DNA of 64,000 nucleotides from Planctomycetaceae bacterium (GTDB lineage Bacteria; Planctomycetota; UBA1135; GCA-002686595), in contig WYBT01000056.1 of NCBI GenBank assembly GCA_011525785.1, forward strand, positions 62,001-126,000. Direction: 5' to 3'. The notes beneath the pieces were generated by a model. It was not told the origin of the DNA. It saw nothing but the letters and a program-made list of their open reading frames with translations, and searched no databases. Of this stretch, positions 26,528 to 35,885 are shown in pieces. The translations under genes were made by a program, and so were the position numbers. The first letter of the stretch is position 1. Every line of letters begins with the position of its first letter.

Positions 26528-27271
26528 ATGCAAAAGCCCGTTCAACTGATCCTCGGCGCCTCGGGCGCGATCGGCAGTGACCTCGCGCGTCGCCTGGCCG
26601 CGCGCGGCGATGCCCTGGTGCTCTTCGGGCGCGACGCGGACAAGCTCGCGGCGTTGGCGAGCGAGTTGGGCGCGGACTCCGTGGTGGGCGATGCGACCCT
26701 CGCTGCGGATGTCGAGCGTGCGGTGCAGACCGCGCTCGCGCGCCACGGACGGCTCGACGGCGCGGCCAACTGCGTCGGCTCGGTGCTGCTCAAGCCCGCG
26801 CACCTCACGCGCGACGACGAGTTCACCGCCACGCTCGCGACCAACTTGCACTCGAGCTTCTGGCTGGTGCGCGCCGCGGCCAAGGCGATGGAGCCCGGCG
26901 GCGGCGCGATCGTGCTCGTGTCGACGGCCGCGGCCTCGATCGGACTTGCGAACCACGAAGCGATCGCCGCGGCCAAGGCCGGCGTCGAAGGGCTCGCGCG
27001 CTCGGCGGCTGCGACCTACGCGGCGCGCCGGATCCGCGTGAACTGCGTCGCGCCGGGACTGGTGCGTTCCGCGCTCACCGCGCGCATCACCGGCAGCGAG
27101 AGCGCGCTCAAGGCCTCGCTCGCGCTGCATCCGCTCGGCCGCGTGGGCGAGCCCGGCGACGTGGCGCGCGCGCTGGAGTTCCTGCTCGATCCGCACAACG
27201 ATTTCATCACCGGGCAAGTGCTCGGCGTCGACGGAGGTCTGGGGACGTTGAAGACGCGGGGAAACGCATGA
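26528..27271 (+). CDS. Short-chain dehydrogenase/reductase lacking the catalytic Tyr
   Basis: This 247-residue protein has the SDR Rossmann fold: GASGAIGSDLARRL at 10-23 (nucleotide binding), Asn106 (ATNLHSS), the SGxxSS-like strand with Ser132 and Lys150 (AIAAAKAGVEGLA), and the VNCVAPGLVRSALT segment at 171-184. The position that should hold the active-site Tyr, 14 residues after Ser132, is Ile146, so classical YxxxK catalysis is absent. Such members may act as NAD(P)-binding partners or use a different acid. Its ATGA overlap with the FAD oxidoreductase downstream indicates a joint pathway. Confidence 0.85.
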   Translation: MQKPVQLILGASGAIGSDLARRLAARGDALVLFGRDADKLAALASELGADSVVGDATLAADVERAVQTALARHGRLDGAANCVGSVLLKPAHLTRDDEFTATLATNLHSSFWLVRAAAKAMEPGGGAIVLVSTAAASIGLANHEAIAAAKAGVEGLARSAAATYAARRIRVNCVAPGLVRSALTARITGSESALKASLALHPLGRVGEPGDVARALEFLLDPHNDFITGQVLGVDGGLGTLKTRGNA

Positions 27272-28539
27272 GCGGGAAGATCGCGATCGTTGGAGCGGGA
27301 CTGGCCGGACTCGCCTGCGCTCGGGCGCTCACGCGCGCGGGCCGCGAGGTGTGCGTGCTCGAGCGTTCGGACGGCGTCGGCGGGCGCGTGCGCACCGATC
27401 GCGTCGAGGGCTTCCTGCTCGACCGCGGCTATCAGGTGCTGCTCGATTCCTATCCCGAGGCGCGCGCTCAGCTCGACTTCGCGGCGTTGGAGCTGCACGC
27501 CTATCGCCCCGGCGCGCTGGTGCGTTGCGAGGGCGCGTTCCACCGCGTCGCGGATCCCTTCCGCGAGCTCGATCAGGCCTGGAAAAGCGCCTTCAATCCG
27601 GTCGGAACGCTGATCGACAAGCTGCGCGTGCTCGAGCTGCGCAAGCGCGCGCTCGCCGGATCGCTCGAAGACCTGCGCCAGCGCCACGAACAGACCAGCG
27701 AGAGCGTGCTGCGCGAGATGGGCTTCAGCGAAGTGATGCTCGAGCGCTTCTTCCGGCCGTTCCTGGGCGGGATCTTCCTGCGCCGCGATCTCGGCAACTC
27801 GAGCCGCATGCTCGACTTCGTGTTCCGCATGATGTCGCTGGGGCGCGCGACGCTGCCGGCGCGTGGCATGGGCGCGATCGCGGACCAGCTCGCGGCCGGG
27901 CTCTCACCCGGCGCGCTTCGACTTCGGTCCGAGGTGACGCAGGTCAGCGCGCGCCGCGTGAGCCTCGCGAGCGGCGAGCAGCTCGAGGTCGAGGCGGTCG
28001 TGGTTGCGACCGAGGGCGACAGCGCGGCGCGGCTGCTCGCGCTCGAGCGGACGCCCGCGGCGTTGGGCGTGCTCAACGTGTACTTCGCGGCCCCATGCTC
28101 GCCCGTGGGCGGTCCGGATCTCGTGCTCAACGGCGAAGGGCCGGGCGATGGGCCGATCAACGTGCTCAGTTGCCCGAGCGATGTCGCGCCGCTGTACGCG
28201 CCGCGCGATCAGGCGCTGGTGTCGGTGCAGGTGCTCGAGTTCGCCGGCGACGACACTGCGCTCGAGGCGGCGCTGCGCGAGCAGCTCGCGCGTTGGTACG
28301 GCGCGGCCGAGGTGGCGCACTGGCGCCGACTGCGCGTCGATCGCATCCGCTTCGCGCAGCCCGACCAGCCGCCCGGCGCGCTCGAGCCCGCGGCGCGGCC
28401 CGTGCGCGTCGCGGATGGGTTGTATGTGTGCGGCGATCACCGCGAGGACGCCTCGATCGACGGCGCGTTGCGCTCGGGGCGGCGCGCGGCCCAGGCGCTG
28501 CTCGCCGACCTCGGCGCCGCGGTTCCGGTTAGGGCGTGA
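27268..28539 (+). CDS. FAD-dependent amine oxidase/phytoene-desaturase-like protein
   Basis: This 423-residue protein begins with a dinucleotide-binding motif, AIVGAGLAGLACARALTRAGREVCVLE (residues 5-31), then GGRVRTDRVEGFLLDRGYQVLL, the typical start of NAD(P)-binding-8/amine-oxidase flavoproteins. The C-terminus VADGLYVCGDHREDASIDGALRSGRRAA is the FAD-closing motif of the family. Known relatives include protoporphyrinogen oxidases, carotenoid desaturases and uncharacterised flavoproteins; the RFFRPFLGGIFL segment is seen in the last group. Substrate is unknown. It overlaps the SDR gene by 4 bases, so the two form an operon. Confidence 0.85.
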   Translation: MSGKIAIVGAGLAGLACARALTRAGREVCVLERSDGVGGRVRTDRVEGFLLDRGYQVLLDSYPEARAQLDFAALELHAYRPGALVRCEGAFHRVADPFRELDQAWKSAFNPVGTLIDKLRVLELRKRALAGSLEDLRQRHEQTSESVLREMGFSEVMLERFFRPFLGGIFLRRDLGNSSRMLDFVFRMMSLGRATLPARGMGAIADQLAAGLSPGALRLRSEVTQVSARRVSLASGEQLEVEAVVVATEGDSAARLLALERTPAALGVLNVYFAAPCSPVGGPDLVLNGEGPGDGPINVLSCPSDVAPLYAPRDQALVSVQVLEFAGDDTALEAALREQLARWYGAAEVAHWRRLRVDRIRFAQPDQPPGALEPAARPVRVADGLYVCGDHREDASIDGALRSGRRAAQALLADLGAAVPVRA

Positions 28540-28692
28540 CCAAGCTCGCGAGCGCGTTCGACAAGTTGGCTGTGTGCGCGCCCACGCGGCCGCGCGAAAT
28601 CGGCGCGACGGACCGGGCTGCAAATCAAACTCGCTCGCCAGCGCCCGCGATCATCGGGTGCTGCGCGAGCGAGCTGTCCTCTGTCCGTGGCT

Positions 28693-30231
28693 TCAGGGTG
28701 TGCGGTCGCAAGTACTCTGAGAGTCCGCCTTGTCGACGCACACTCCCTGCTTCGACATCGGCGCCGCGCAAGGAACTCGCTGCAGGTATCCGTACTCATT
28801 AACCGTCCACGCATCGCCGAAGGTCGTGAACCACTGGCCGCAAGCGAGTCGGAAGTTGAAGTAGCGAGTGCACTGTCCAAGGTTGTTCGCGCCAGGTTGC
28901 GCGGTCCAGCCGTCCGTCACGACGGTCTCGCTACCCTCCCCGTACTCGAAACCGCCTCCACTAGTGATCGGTGTGCCCGTGCCCGCTTTGAACTCGAACG
29001 TGACTTTCCACTTCGAGGTCTCGCCTCGACGGACTCCGATGGAGGCGCCCGCCGGCCGGCAGAAGCGTGGGCTGCGCATGCGGACGATGTGACACTCCTT
29101 GGCCCCGGGAGTTACTCCGCAGCCCGATGGATCGGCCACGGAGCAGTCGCACTCCCAGCCAGGCGGCATGTTGGGGACCACAGGCTCGCAGTCGGTCACG
29201 AGGGCGGACGTCGAAGTGAACAAACTAGTCGAACTCCCCGCGCCGCCTGCGCCATTCGCGCCAGCGCGCGCGAGCGACTCACCACAGCCGATGCAGTCGT
29301 CGCGCATGACGCTGTCGATTCCGGCGCCTCCGCGCTCGGGAACCGTGATCTGCGGCGGCGCGTCTTGGATGGCCAGGGTCTGGGCCGGGCTCGCGTCGCT
29401 CTGCGGGCGCGCGAGCAACGCCAGATGTCCCTGTCGCAGTTCGCCGGTCACCTTGACGAACACCTTGGGGCCGATCACTCCGAGGGACTCGATCGAGAAG
29501 GAAGTCGGCGTTGACGTCTTGGTGTAGTTGAAGGCGTCGATGGTCACACCGCTGGTGAGATCACCCAGCAGATCGAGGCCCACGATGAAGCCGCCGCTTC
29601 CGATGCGGACGTCGGGAACCACGAGCGCGACCCCGCGCGTGTACTGCACCGACTGGTGGATGGAGTCGCCGCGATAGCGCAGGTACTGCTCGATTGCCTC
29701 GCCGTCGAGCAGTGACGCAGCGTGTGCACGGAAGCGCAGCGTCGAGCCTGCCGGGACCAGGACACACCAGTGCTGGAACGAGCCGTCCTGTGCGTCGATG
29801 GTCGTGGAGGTGTTCGCCGCTCCCTGGACGACGATCGGAGTTGCGAGCGGCTGGGTCCGCGAGATCTCGTTGAGCGCCGCGTCCTCTGCGCTCGGTTCCG
29901 CCGGGGGCGTGAGCGTCTCGATCATGCCGATCAGCACGCCCTGCGCCTGAGTCGTCTCCGCCAGCGTGAGAGTCAGAATTCCCGCGGCGCCCGCGTTCAC
30001 CCACGGGGTCTGACCCTGGGCGTCTGAGACGACGACGTTCTCACCCGTGCTGCTCGTCAGCCGCACCGTCGCGCCGGTGACCGGTTGCAGCCGGTCCGAG
30101 AGCACTTGCACGCTGGCAAGACGGAGCGGCGCGGGCGCGCTCTGAGCGGAATGGAGAAACCTCTGCCCGGCGAAGAGTGCGCCGAGTGCGCCGGCGCCAA
30201 GTGCGGTCAGTCGGAGTGCGAGTCGGGACAT
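28693..30231 (-). CDS. Exported protein of unknown function with a Cys-rich C-terminal half
   Basis: This 512-residue protein has a hydrophobic N-terminus (LRLTALGAGALGALFAGQ) consistent with a signal peptide or anchor. Residues 38-95 look like a carboxypeptidase-regulatory-type beta sandwich (VQVLSDRLQPVTGATVRL...SDAQGQTPWV). The middle is beta-rich and unassigned. The last 200 residues hold a dozen or so Cys, starting DDCIGCGESLA, with WECDCSVADPSGCG, and are likely disulfide-bonded, so the protein is exported. I recognise no family. It stands alone, separated from the FAD oxidoreductase by 150 bases and by 270 from the next gene, which I found empty apart from small inverted repeats. Confidence 0.65.
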   Translation of the reverse strand: MSRLALRLTALGAGALGALFAGQRFLHSAQSAPAPLRLASVQVLSDRLQPVTGATVRLTSSTGENVVVSDAQGQTPWVNAGAAGILTLTLAETTQAQGVLIGMIETLTPPAEPSAEDAALNEISRTQPLATPIVVQGAANTSTTIDAQDGSFQHWCVLVPAGSTLRFRAHAASLLDGEAIEQYLRYRGDSIHQSVQYTRGVALVVPDVRIGSGGFIVGLDLLGDLTSGVTIDAFNYTKTSTPTSFSIESLGVIGPKVFVKVTGELRQGHLALLARPQSDASPAQTLAIQDAPPQITVPERGGAGIDSVMRDDCIGCGESLARAGANGAGGAGSSTSLFTSTSALVTDCEPVVPNMPPGWECDCSVADPSGCGVTPGAKECHIVRMRSPRFCRPAGASIGVRRGETSKWKVTFEFKAGTGTPITSGGGFEYGEGSETVVTDGWTAQPGANNLGQCTRYFNFRLACGQWFTTFGDAWTVNEYGYLQRVPCAAPMSKQGVCVDKADSQSTCDRTP

Positions 30232-30504
30232 GCTGAGAGCCTCGGATCAAGGTCTTCGGAAACGGGATCGGGAGGATCCCCGGTGCTGGCTGGCCTCACG
30301 GCGAGGCCGCGGACCGGTGTCGACTTCGAGACACGCTCTCCGCCAGCTCCGCGTTGGTGTCCGCAGCCCCTCGATAAGTTTCGAGGAGTTCGCGTTTTCA
30401 GTGCAGTGACAGCGCTGCTCGCAAGTTCCGGCTCGGCCGGCGCGCTGGCCCGCTCGGGCCTCGTTTCGCGACGGGATCACCACCCGCCGCCTCACACGAA
30501 CCCT

Positions 30505-31347
30505 TCACGAGTCGCGCAGGAAGTCGCTCGTCCAGACCGCGCCGCCAAAGCCGGCAGCTTCCCACTGCGCATCCGTGAGTTCGCGCGCGCTCTCGAACTG
30601 TCCGTTGTTGTCGGCGTCCAAGAGCAGCAGGCGAACACCGTCGACGTCGTTGAAAAGGAGCCACACGCGCCCCTCAGTCGCGTGCTGGCGCCGCGCGAGG
30701 CTGTCGTAGTGCTCCAGCGACGGAAGGCCGAGTTGATCGGACAGATCGCTCCGTTGTCGAGTCGCGAAGTCCAGGCGCGACAAGCGGCGCGGCGCCCCGT
30801 GGAGGAACAGCAGGAACCGTCCATCCGGGTCCGCGGCCATCCGATGCAAGTCGCCGGGCGCGGACTCGCTGGGGAGCTCGAATCTGCGCACCGCAGGCGC
30901 GCTCGCAGGATCGTCACTCGCCTTCTCGAACTCCCAGCGTTCGATCACGGGCGCGCCGTCGCGCTCTCCCAGAACGAAGAGCTTGTCGCGAACCTGCGCT
31001 GAGACGTACCGCACCTCGAACGGTTTGGGGTACTCGAATGTGAACTCAGTCCATTTGCCGGAGCTGCGATCACGGTGCTTGTGCCGCAAGTAGATCGCCG
31101 ATGCGGGAGCGCCCACGGCCGACTCCCTCCAGCGCATGCCTTGAACGAAGTCCGAGGACTGATGCACGGGGTACATCCCCGTTCGCGGTCCTTCACCGGC
31201 CTTGAGCGCTCGCCCGTGAGTGAGCGTCTCGGCAGTTTCACGCGAGGCCGTGCGTTCTACCGCGATGTCGACACACGCGATGCTGGTCCACGCCAATGAC
31301 CCGGCGATCACAAGCAGCGGCCCTCGAGTGTGCGCGCGGTCGTTCAT
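30505..31347 (-). CDS. Lipoprotein of unknown function
   Basis: This 280-residue protein begins with a signal peptide that ends Ser-Ile-Ala-Cys25, consistent with lipidation. The mature part is beta-rich with strands such as KWTEFTFEYPKPFEVRYVSA, DKLFVLGERDGAPVIERWEF and GRFLLFLHGAPRRLSRLDF, suggesting a beta-propeller-like or sandwich fold. Near residues 245-262 is DADNNGQFESARELTDAQW, resembling a calcium-binding loop. No family is recognised. It is in tandem with the exported protein at 28693-30231 but 270 bases apart. Confidence 0.6.
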   Translation of the reverse strand: MNDRAHTRGPLLVIAGSLAWTSIACVDIAVERTASRETAETLTHGRALKAGEGPRTGMYPVHQSSDFVQGMRWRESAVGAPASAIYLRHKHRDRSSGKWTEFTFEYPKPFEVRYVSAQVRDKLFVLGERDGAPVIERWEFEKASDDPASAPAVRRFELPSESAPGDLHRMAADPDGRFLLFLHGAPRRLSRLDFATRQRSDLSDQLGLPSLEHYDSLARRQHATEGRVWLLFNDVDGVRLLLLDADNNGQFESARELTDAQWEAAGFGGAVWTSDFLRDS

Positions 31348-31452
31348 GGCTTGCTCACGTTCACATGCCCGAAGCTCCGCTCGCCGCGAACTCGATCTCG
31401 AGGCGGCGCGGATGCGGCCGGCGACTAGGCCAAGGCGTGCGACGGACCCCGC

Positions 31453-33432
31453 TCAAGGCGTGCGCAGCGACTGCTCGGGCGCGGTGCTGTGCGCGGGTTC
31501 ACGCACTTCGCGCGTGGCCCACAAGTAGTGCGCCCCCGCTGCGGCGATCAGGCCCCATTGCGCGAGGTAGTAGCTCCACAGCGCGGTGTGGATGCCGCTG
31601 GTGAAGCCGTAGCTGTGCAGGCCCACGCCCAGCAGGTTCACGCCGAACCACGAGAACGCGATCACCGTGCCCTGGAATGCGGTCGCCATCGCGATGCCGA
31701 AGTCGCGCAGGTAGCCGCCCTGGCGCGCGTGCAGGATCACGAGCTGCGCGAGGCAGATCAGCAGCGCGCCGTTCTCCTTGGGATCCCAGCCCCAGAAGCG
31801 GCCCCAGCTCTCGTTGGCCCAGATGCCGCCCAGGATCGTGCCGACCACCGAGAAGATCAGTCCGAAGCACAGCGCGCCGTAGGTCATGCGCGCGATCGAT
31901 TTGCGCATCGGCGCGAGCTTGGTCGCGCGGCCGGTGAAGAAGCCCGCGATCAGGTTCGCGTTGGCGAGCAGCGCCGCGAGCAGGCCCGCGGAGTAGCCGA
32001 TCGTGATCGCAGTGACGTGCGTGGCGAGCCAGAAGTTGGTGTCGAGCACGGCGACGAGCTGCGGCATGGTGTCGCGCTTGTCGAGCTCTTCGTAGCGGCC
32101 GGAGAGGAACAGTCCGAGCGCGCCGAGCACGATCGCGGCCGAGAGCGCGAGCCGCTGGCGGTTGATCCACTCCATCACGAGCGCGGCGAGCACGCCGGTC
32201 GCTGCGACGAACAGGATCGTCTCGTAGAGCGTGCTCACCGGCGGACGGTCGCGGATGATGCAGCGCACGACGATCGCGCCGATCAGGCAGCCCAGTCCGA
32301 CCAGCGCAGCGATGCCGGCGCCGGCGTAGAGCAACTTCACGCGCGGTGCGAGCCACATGGCGGCCGCGAGCACGAAGGCGAAGAGGAAGAACACCAGGCT
32401 CTTGCCGAGCAGGTCCGAGCGGTAGTAGCTGACCTCGAGGTCGACCTTCTCGAACTCGCCGCGCGCGTTCGCCATCGCGATCGACTTGGCGCTGAAGTCC
32501 TCGAACGCCGCGGAGAAGGCCGCCATGTCGCCGCTCGAGCGCGCGGCGCGTTCGAAGGCTGCGAGGAGCTCGACGTGACCCTGTCCCGATTCGCGGGCGC
32601 GGAACGCGCTGGCCACGGCCTCGGCCGGCGAGAGCCAAGCCGAATCGGCGGGCGCGGTGCGCGCAGGCGGACAGAGCGCGAGCGTCGTCGCGTCGCCGAG
32701 CGCTTCGTCGAGCGCGTGGAAGAACGCGGCGGCCGCCTGGCGATCTTCGGGGCTGGACGACTCGCTCGCGAGCTGCACGTCGAGCGAGGCCAGCTTCCCG
32801 GCGTTGGCCGCGACTTCGGAGATGGAGACGCTCTGGCGGCCGTCGAACACGCGCGCGAGGCCCTCGCTCGCGCCGACGGCCAAGCTCGTGCGCGCGAAAT
32901 CGGCGTGGCGCGCGAGCGAGTCGTACTCGTCGACGTTCATCGCCAGGGCGACGAGTTGCGCCTGCAGCGTCGTGCGCTGCTTCTCTTCGATGTGGCGGTA
33001 CTGCTGCGCCAGTGAGAACAGCTTCGAAAAGCCCGGCTCGAGCTCGGCGAACGAGTAGCGATCGCGCTTGCGCTTGCCTTCCAGCTCCAGGCCGATCGCT
33101 TCGATCACCTGGATGTCCTGGACCATGAAGCACTCGTACTGCGCGGCCTGCTCGGGGAAGAACAGCACGTCGAGCATCCAGGCCGTGGGGGAGAGCTTCT
33201 CGCCCTGCGGCGTCGCGAGCGAGCGCTTGCCGTTGAGGCGCAGCAGGAAGAAGCCGGCGTAGGTGCTCAGCGGCTTGACGCGGCCGCCTTCCTGAATCGG
33301 CGTGCGCTCCGCGGCGTCGAGCACTTGCTCGGGCCAGGGACTCGTGCGCTGGACGCTCGACTGTGCGAACAGCGGCGCGCTCGCGAGCCACGCTGCGAAG
33401 AGAACGACGACGGTGCGGAGCAGGTGTCTCAT
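31453..33432 (-). CDS. ccsA: CcsA-type cytochrome c synthase component (system II)
   Basis: This 659-residue protein has a signal-like start, a 300-residue periplasmic region and then about nine transmembrane helices (residues 335-640). The heme-handling WWD segment reads WGRFWGWDPKE near residue 547, and conserved His lie in the following helices (VGLHSYGFTSGIHT). CcsA with ResB/CcsB exports heme and links it to CxxCH Cys in apocytochromes. The extended N-terminus is longer than in chloroplast or Gram-positive CcsA but resembles fused forms. It lies 10 bases downstream of resB. Given the 27 heme sites in the cluster at 20-26 kb, it likely matures those cytochromes. Confidence 0.9.
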   Translation of the reverse strand: MRHLLRTVVVLFAAWLASAPLFAQSSVQRTSPWPEQVLDAAERTPIQEGGRVKPLSTYAGFFLLRLNGKRSLATPQGEKLSPTAWMLDVLFFPEQAAQYECFMVQDIQVIEAIGLELEGKRKRDRYSFAELEPGFSKLFSLAQQYRHIEEKQRTTLQAQLVALAMNVDEYDSLARHADFARTSLAVGASEGLARVFDGRQSVSISEVAANAGKLASLDVQLASESSSPEDRQAAAAFFHALDEALGDATTLALCPPARTAPADSAWLSPAEAVASAFRARESGQGHVELLAAFERAARSSGDMAAFSAAFEDFSAKSIAMANARGEFEKVDLEVSYYRSDLLGKSLVFFLFAFVLAAAMWLAPRVKLLYAGAGIAALVGLGCLIGAIVVRCIIRDRPPVSTLYETILFVAATGVLAALVMEWINRQRLALSAAIVLGALGLFLSGRYEELDKRDTMPQLVAVLDTNFWLATHVTAITIGYSAGLLAALLANANLIAGFFTGRATKLAPMRKSIARMTYGALCFGLIFSVVGTILGGIWANESWGRFWGWDPKENGALLICLAQLVILHARQGGYLRDFGIAMATAFQGTVIAFSWFGVNLLGVGLHSYGFTSGIHTALWSYYLAQWGLIAAAGAHYLWATREVREPAHSTAPEQSLRTP

Positions 33433-33442
33433 GGCGCGGGGC

Positions 33443-34603
33443 TCAGGCGTTCTTGGCTTCGACGCGGATGTGGCGCACGAGCTTGCGACCGAAGTGCAGC
33501 AGCATTCCGATCGCGATCACGATGCAGGCGATCAGCGGGTGCTGATCGGCGGGATTGCGGACGACGGCGAGCGTGGAGAACAGCGGATCGCCGGGGCGCG
33601 CGTTCGACGGTCCCCAGGAAGCCTGGTACAGCACCAGCCCGTGCGAGCGCAGCGGCTCGTTCATCTCGATGCGCACGTTGCGCGAGGCGCCTTCCTCGAC
33701 CACCGTCACGTCGCTCGAGAAGGACTTGGCCATCGCCATGCGCGGGTGGTCCTCCTTCTTGAAGTCGACCAGGCGCACCGTGAAGGGCATCACGAATTTC
33801 TCGCGGCGCAGCTCGATGCCGAACGTGCGCCCGTCGATCACGAAGGTGTGCGGCGCGCTCGTCACGCCCCACAAGAGCACCTCGCGGCGCGCGCCCGCGG
33901 GCTCGACCACGGTCGCGTACAGGCCGGCGAGGTTGGCCTCGTTCTCGTTCTCTTTCTCGAGCGGATCCAGCACATAGCCGTTCACGACCGGCAGCGCGCT
34001 CTGCACCATCGGCCCCTTGGGAAACACGCGCGAATTCGGCTGGAAATGCCGCAGTTCGAGCGCGAACGGCCAGTTGGGGCTGGTGACGCGCGCGGGCTCG
34101 TCGGCGCGGGCCCAGGTGAAGCTCTCCTCGGGCACGACGCTCTCGCGCACGCGCGCTCCATCGAGCTTCTCGATCACCGCCACCTCCCAGTGGTGGTAGC
34201 TCTGGAAGGTGTTCGAAGCCTGGCCCTCGTAGAGCGTGACGTGCCCGTCGTCGGACCACTGCATCTTGATCAGGCCCGCGACGACCAGCAGCGCGATGCC
34301 GACGTGCGTGATGAGCACGCCGAGCGTGGCCGCGCCTTTGCGCATGCGCACGATGCCGCCGACGATCAGGTTCACGAACAGCACGCCCATCACCAGCGCC
34401 GCGCCCGGCAGCGGGATCGGCACGTCGCCGGCGTAGTGGATCAGGAACAGCGAGTCGAAGTACTTGCGCTGGACCTCGAACAGTCCCGTGTACTGCTGCT
34501 CGAGCGTGCCCAGCCACGTGAGCAGCGCGAGCAGGATCAGCAGCACGCAGCTCAAGCCAAGCGAGGACAGCACCGCCAGCGCGCGGTCGAACAGGCTCTT
34601 CAT
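33443..34603 (-). CDS. resB: ResB-like cytochrome c biogenesis protein
   Basis: This 386-residue membrane protein has transmembrane helices at about 10-30, 68-86 and 94-110 and near the C-terminus (ACIVIAIGMLLHFGRKL), with a large periplasmic loop between. The layout LSCVLLILLALLTWLGTLEQ...FDSLFLIHYAG...LITHVGIALLVVAGLI and the C-terminal GLVLYQASWG is the ResB pattern. ResB works with CcsA in heme delivery. The ATG at 34603 starts the first helix; upstream in-frame sequence belongs to the preceding lipoprotein gene. The gap to ccsA is 10 bases. Confidence 0.88.
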   Translation of the reverse strand: MKSLFDRALAVLSSLGLSCVLLILLALLTWLGTLEQQYTGLFEVQRKYFDSLFLIHYAGDVPIPLPGAALVMGVLFVNLIVGGIVRMRKGAATLGVLITHVGIALLVVAGLIKMQWSDDGHVTLYEGQASNTFQSYHHWEVAVIEKLDGARVRESVVPEESFTWARADEPARVTSPNWPFALELRHFQPNSRVFPKGPMVQSALPVVNGYVLDPLEKENENEANLAGLYATVVEPAGARREVLLWGVTSAPHTFVIDGRTFGIELRREKFVMPFTVRLVDFKKEDHPRMAMAKSFSSDVTVVEEGASRNVRIEMNEPLRSHGLVLYQASWGPSNARPGDPLFSTLAVVRNPADQHPLIACIVIAIGMLLHFGRKLVRHIRVEAKNA

Positions 34604-34608
34604 CGCAC

Positions 34609-35283
34609 TCAACCCTTGGCGCGGAACGACGCGACCAGCTTGTTGAAGTTCTCGAGCTCCTTGGCGATCAGCTCGCGCGGCCCGGTCATCTTCAGCGTGC
34701 GCAGCTTGTCGCCCGTGACTTGCAGCAGCCCGACCAGGCGCCAGTCCTTGGCCGACGCGTCGCCGCTCATGCCGCCCCACTCGCCTTCGATGTCGAGTAG
34801 CACCGCCGGCTGGCCCATCCAGGTGACGGTCGGAAGCGCTGCGATCTGCTCCGCGGTCAGCGGATCGCGCTTGAGCTGCCCGCACCAGCGATTGACGTTC
34901 GGCGCGAGCCCGCCGCCGCCGCCGCCGAGCGTCGTGACATAGCACTCGGCGTTGTCCGCGCCCGCCACGCGCAGATTGACCTCGCGGAACTGCGCGGGCG
35001 GGAGTGCGAGCCAACCGGTCGGGAGCTCGTACTCGAACGCCGCGCTCGCCGTCGCTTGTCCAGCGCCCTGCGCGGACCCGCTCGGCGCCGCGAAGTCTTT
35101 CGCAGAGATGCCAAAGCGCTGTTCATCGCTCGCATTCCACTGCACCGGCTTGCCGACCGGCTCGTACTCCTTCGACTCGCGCACTTCGCTCTCGCGCGCC
35201 TCCTTGGAGCTGCAAGCAGCGAGCGTGAACGCGAAGGGCAGGGCGAGCGCCAACACACTGGCGCGGATCGGGCGGACTTGCAT
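34609..35283 (-). CDS. Lipoprotein upstream of resB-ccsA
   Basis: This 224-residue lipoprotein has a signal peptide ending Leu-Ala-Ala-Cys24. The mature part has no named family: after a charged linker it contains FEYELPTGWLALPPAQFREVNLRVAG (residues 83-108), a Gly-rich loop, and a final segment LKMTGPRELIAKELENFNKLVASFRAKG. This resembles the layout of PsbP-like or DUF1795-type proteins, in which a beta sheet ends in a long helix, but I cannot confirm that. It is 5 bases upstream of resB, so it is probably part of the maturation operon. A TAGACT -10-like box lies at 35332-35337. Confidence 0.72.
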   Translation of the reverse strand: MQVRPIRASVLALALPFAFTLAACSSKEARESEVRESKEYEPVGKPVQWNASDEQRFGISAKDFAAPSGSAQGAGQATASAAFEYELPTGWLALPPAQFREVNLRVAGADNAECYVTTLGGGGGGLAPNVNRWCGQLKRDPLTAEQIAALPTVTWMGQPAVLLDIEGEWGGMSGDASAKDWRLVGLLQVTGDKLRTLKMTGPRELIAKELENFNKLVASFRAKG

Positions 35284-35331
35284 GGGTTGGGCCTCTGGAG
35301 TGCGGACGCGCGACCGTATCGGCGTCTACGC

Positions 35332-35337
35332 AGTCTA
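35332..35337 (-). promoter_or_regulatory. Candidate -10 element (TAGACT) of the resB-ccsA operon
   Basis: On the minus strand TAGACT ends 48 bases before the ATG at 35283, with ordinary leader length. No -35 box is obvious. Confidence 0.35.
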
Positions 35338-35418
35338 GGGGCCCGGGCCTAGGCTCGACCTACGACCGGAGGCGTATCAGGCGGCGGCGCTGGTGGTAGG
35401 CGCCGCCCCCTGACGTTC

Positions 35419-35766
35419 TCAACCGAGCGCCGGCTTCATGTAGGCGCAGTAGACCGCGACCGTGACGAGCGCGACGGCGATCAGCGCGAGCACGTTCTTG
35501 AGGCTGGGCGCGCGGAAGGCGATGCCGGCGAGGCCCGACAGCAGCAGCCAGCAACCGACCTTCACCAGCGCCCACATCGGCCAACCGAAGCCGCCCTTGT
35601 GCAGCAGGCCGACGCCGGCGACGACCATCACCAGGCTCGCGATGCCGGTGATCATCAAGTGGAACCCGCGGCGTTCGGCGTTGGGCGCCGCGAAGGCGGA
35701 GAAGGTGTAGCCGACGAGCACGAAGCCCGAGACGACGTGAAGGATGGAGTAGATCAACGGATTCAT
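35419..35766 (-). CDS. Small four-helix membrane protein
   Basis: This 115-residue protein has four predicted transmembrane helices (about residues 4-25, 35-57, 62-82 and 88-110) and little else; the segment GLLHKGGFGWPMWALVKVGCWLLLSGLAGIAF is characteristic. I recognise no named function. It starts at ATG 35766. It is followed on the minus side by a 135-base gap before the resB operon and lies divergent to the lipoprotein gene at 35886. Confidence 0.65.
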   Translation of the reverse strand: MNPLIYSILHVVSGFVLVGYTFSAFAAPNAERRGFHLMITGIASLVMVVAGVGLLHKGGFGWPMWALVKVGCWLLLSGLAGIAFRAPSLKNVLALIAVALVTVAVYCAYMKPALG

Positions 35767-35870
35767 GTCGGTAGCGTGTGCAACGCGCGCGCGGGACTCA
35801 ACCGCCAGCACGGTCTCGAATCCGAATCAACGCTCCAGCGGCGCGCGCTCCAGCCCCTGAGTTCCCGCGC

Positions 35871-35876
35871 TACCCT
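35871..35876 (+). promoter_or_regulatory. Candidate -10 element (TACCCT) for a leaderless lipoprotein mRNA
   Basis: TACCCT lies 9 bases before the ATG at 35886 and is identical to the box upstream of the lipoprotein at 25778-26362. Confidence 0.4.
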
Positions 35877-35885
35877 GTGAACACC

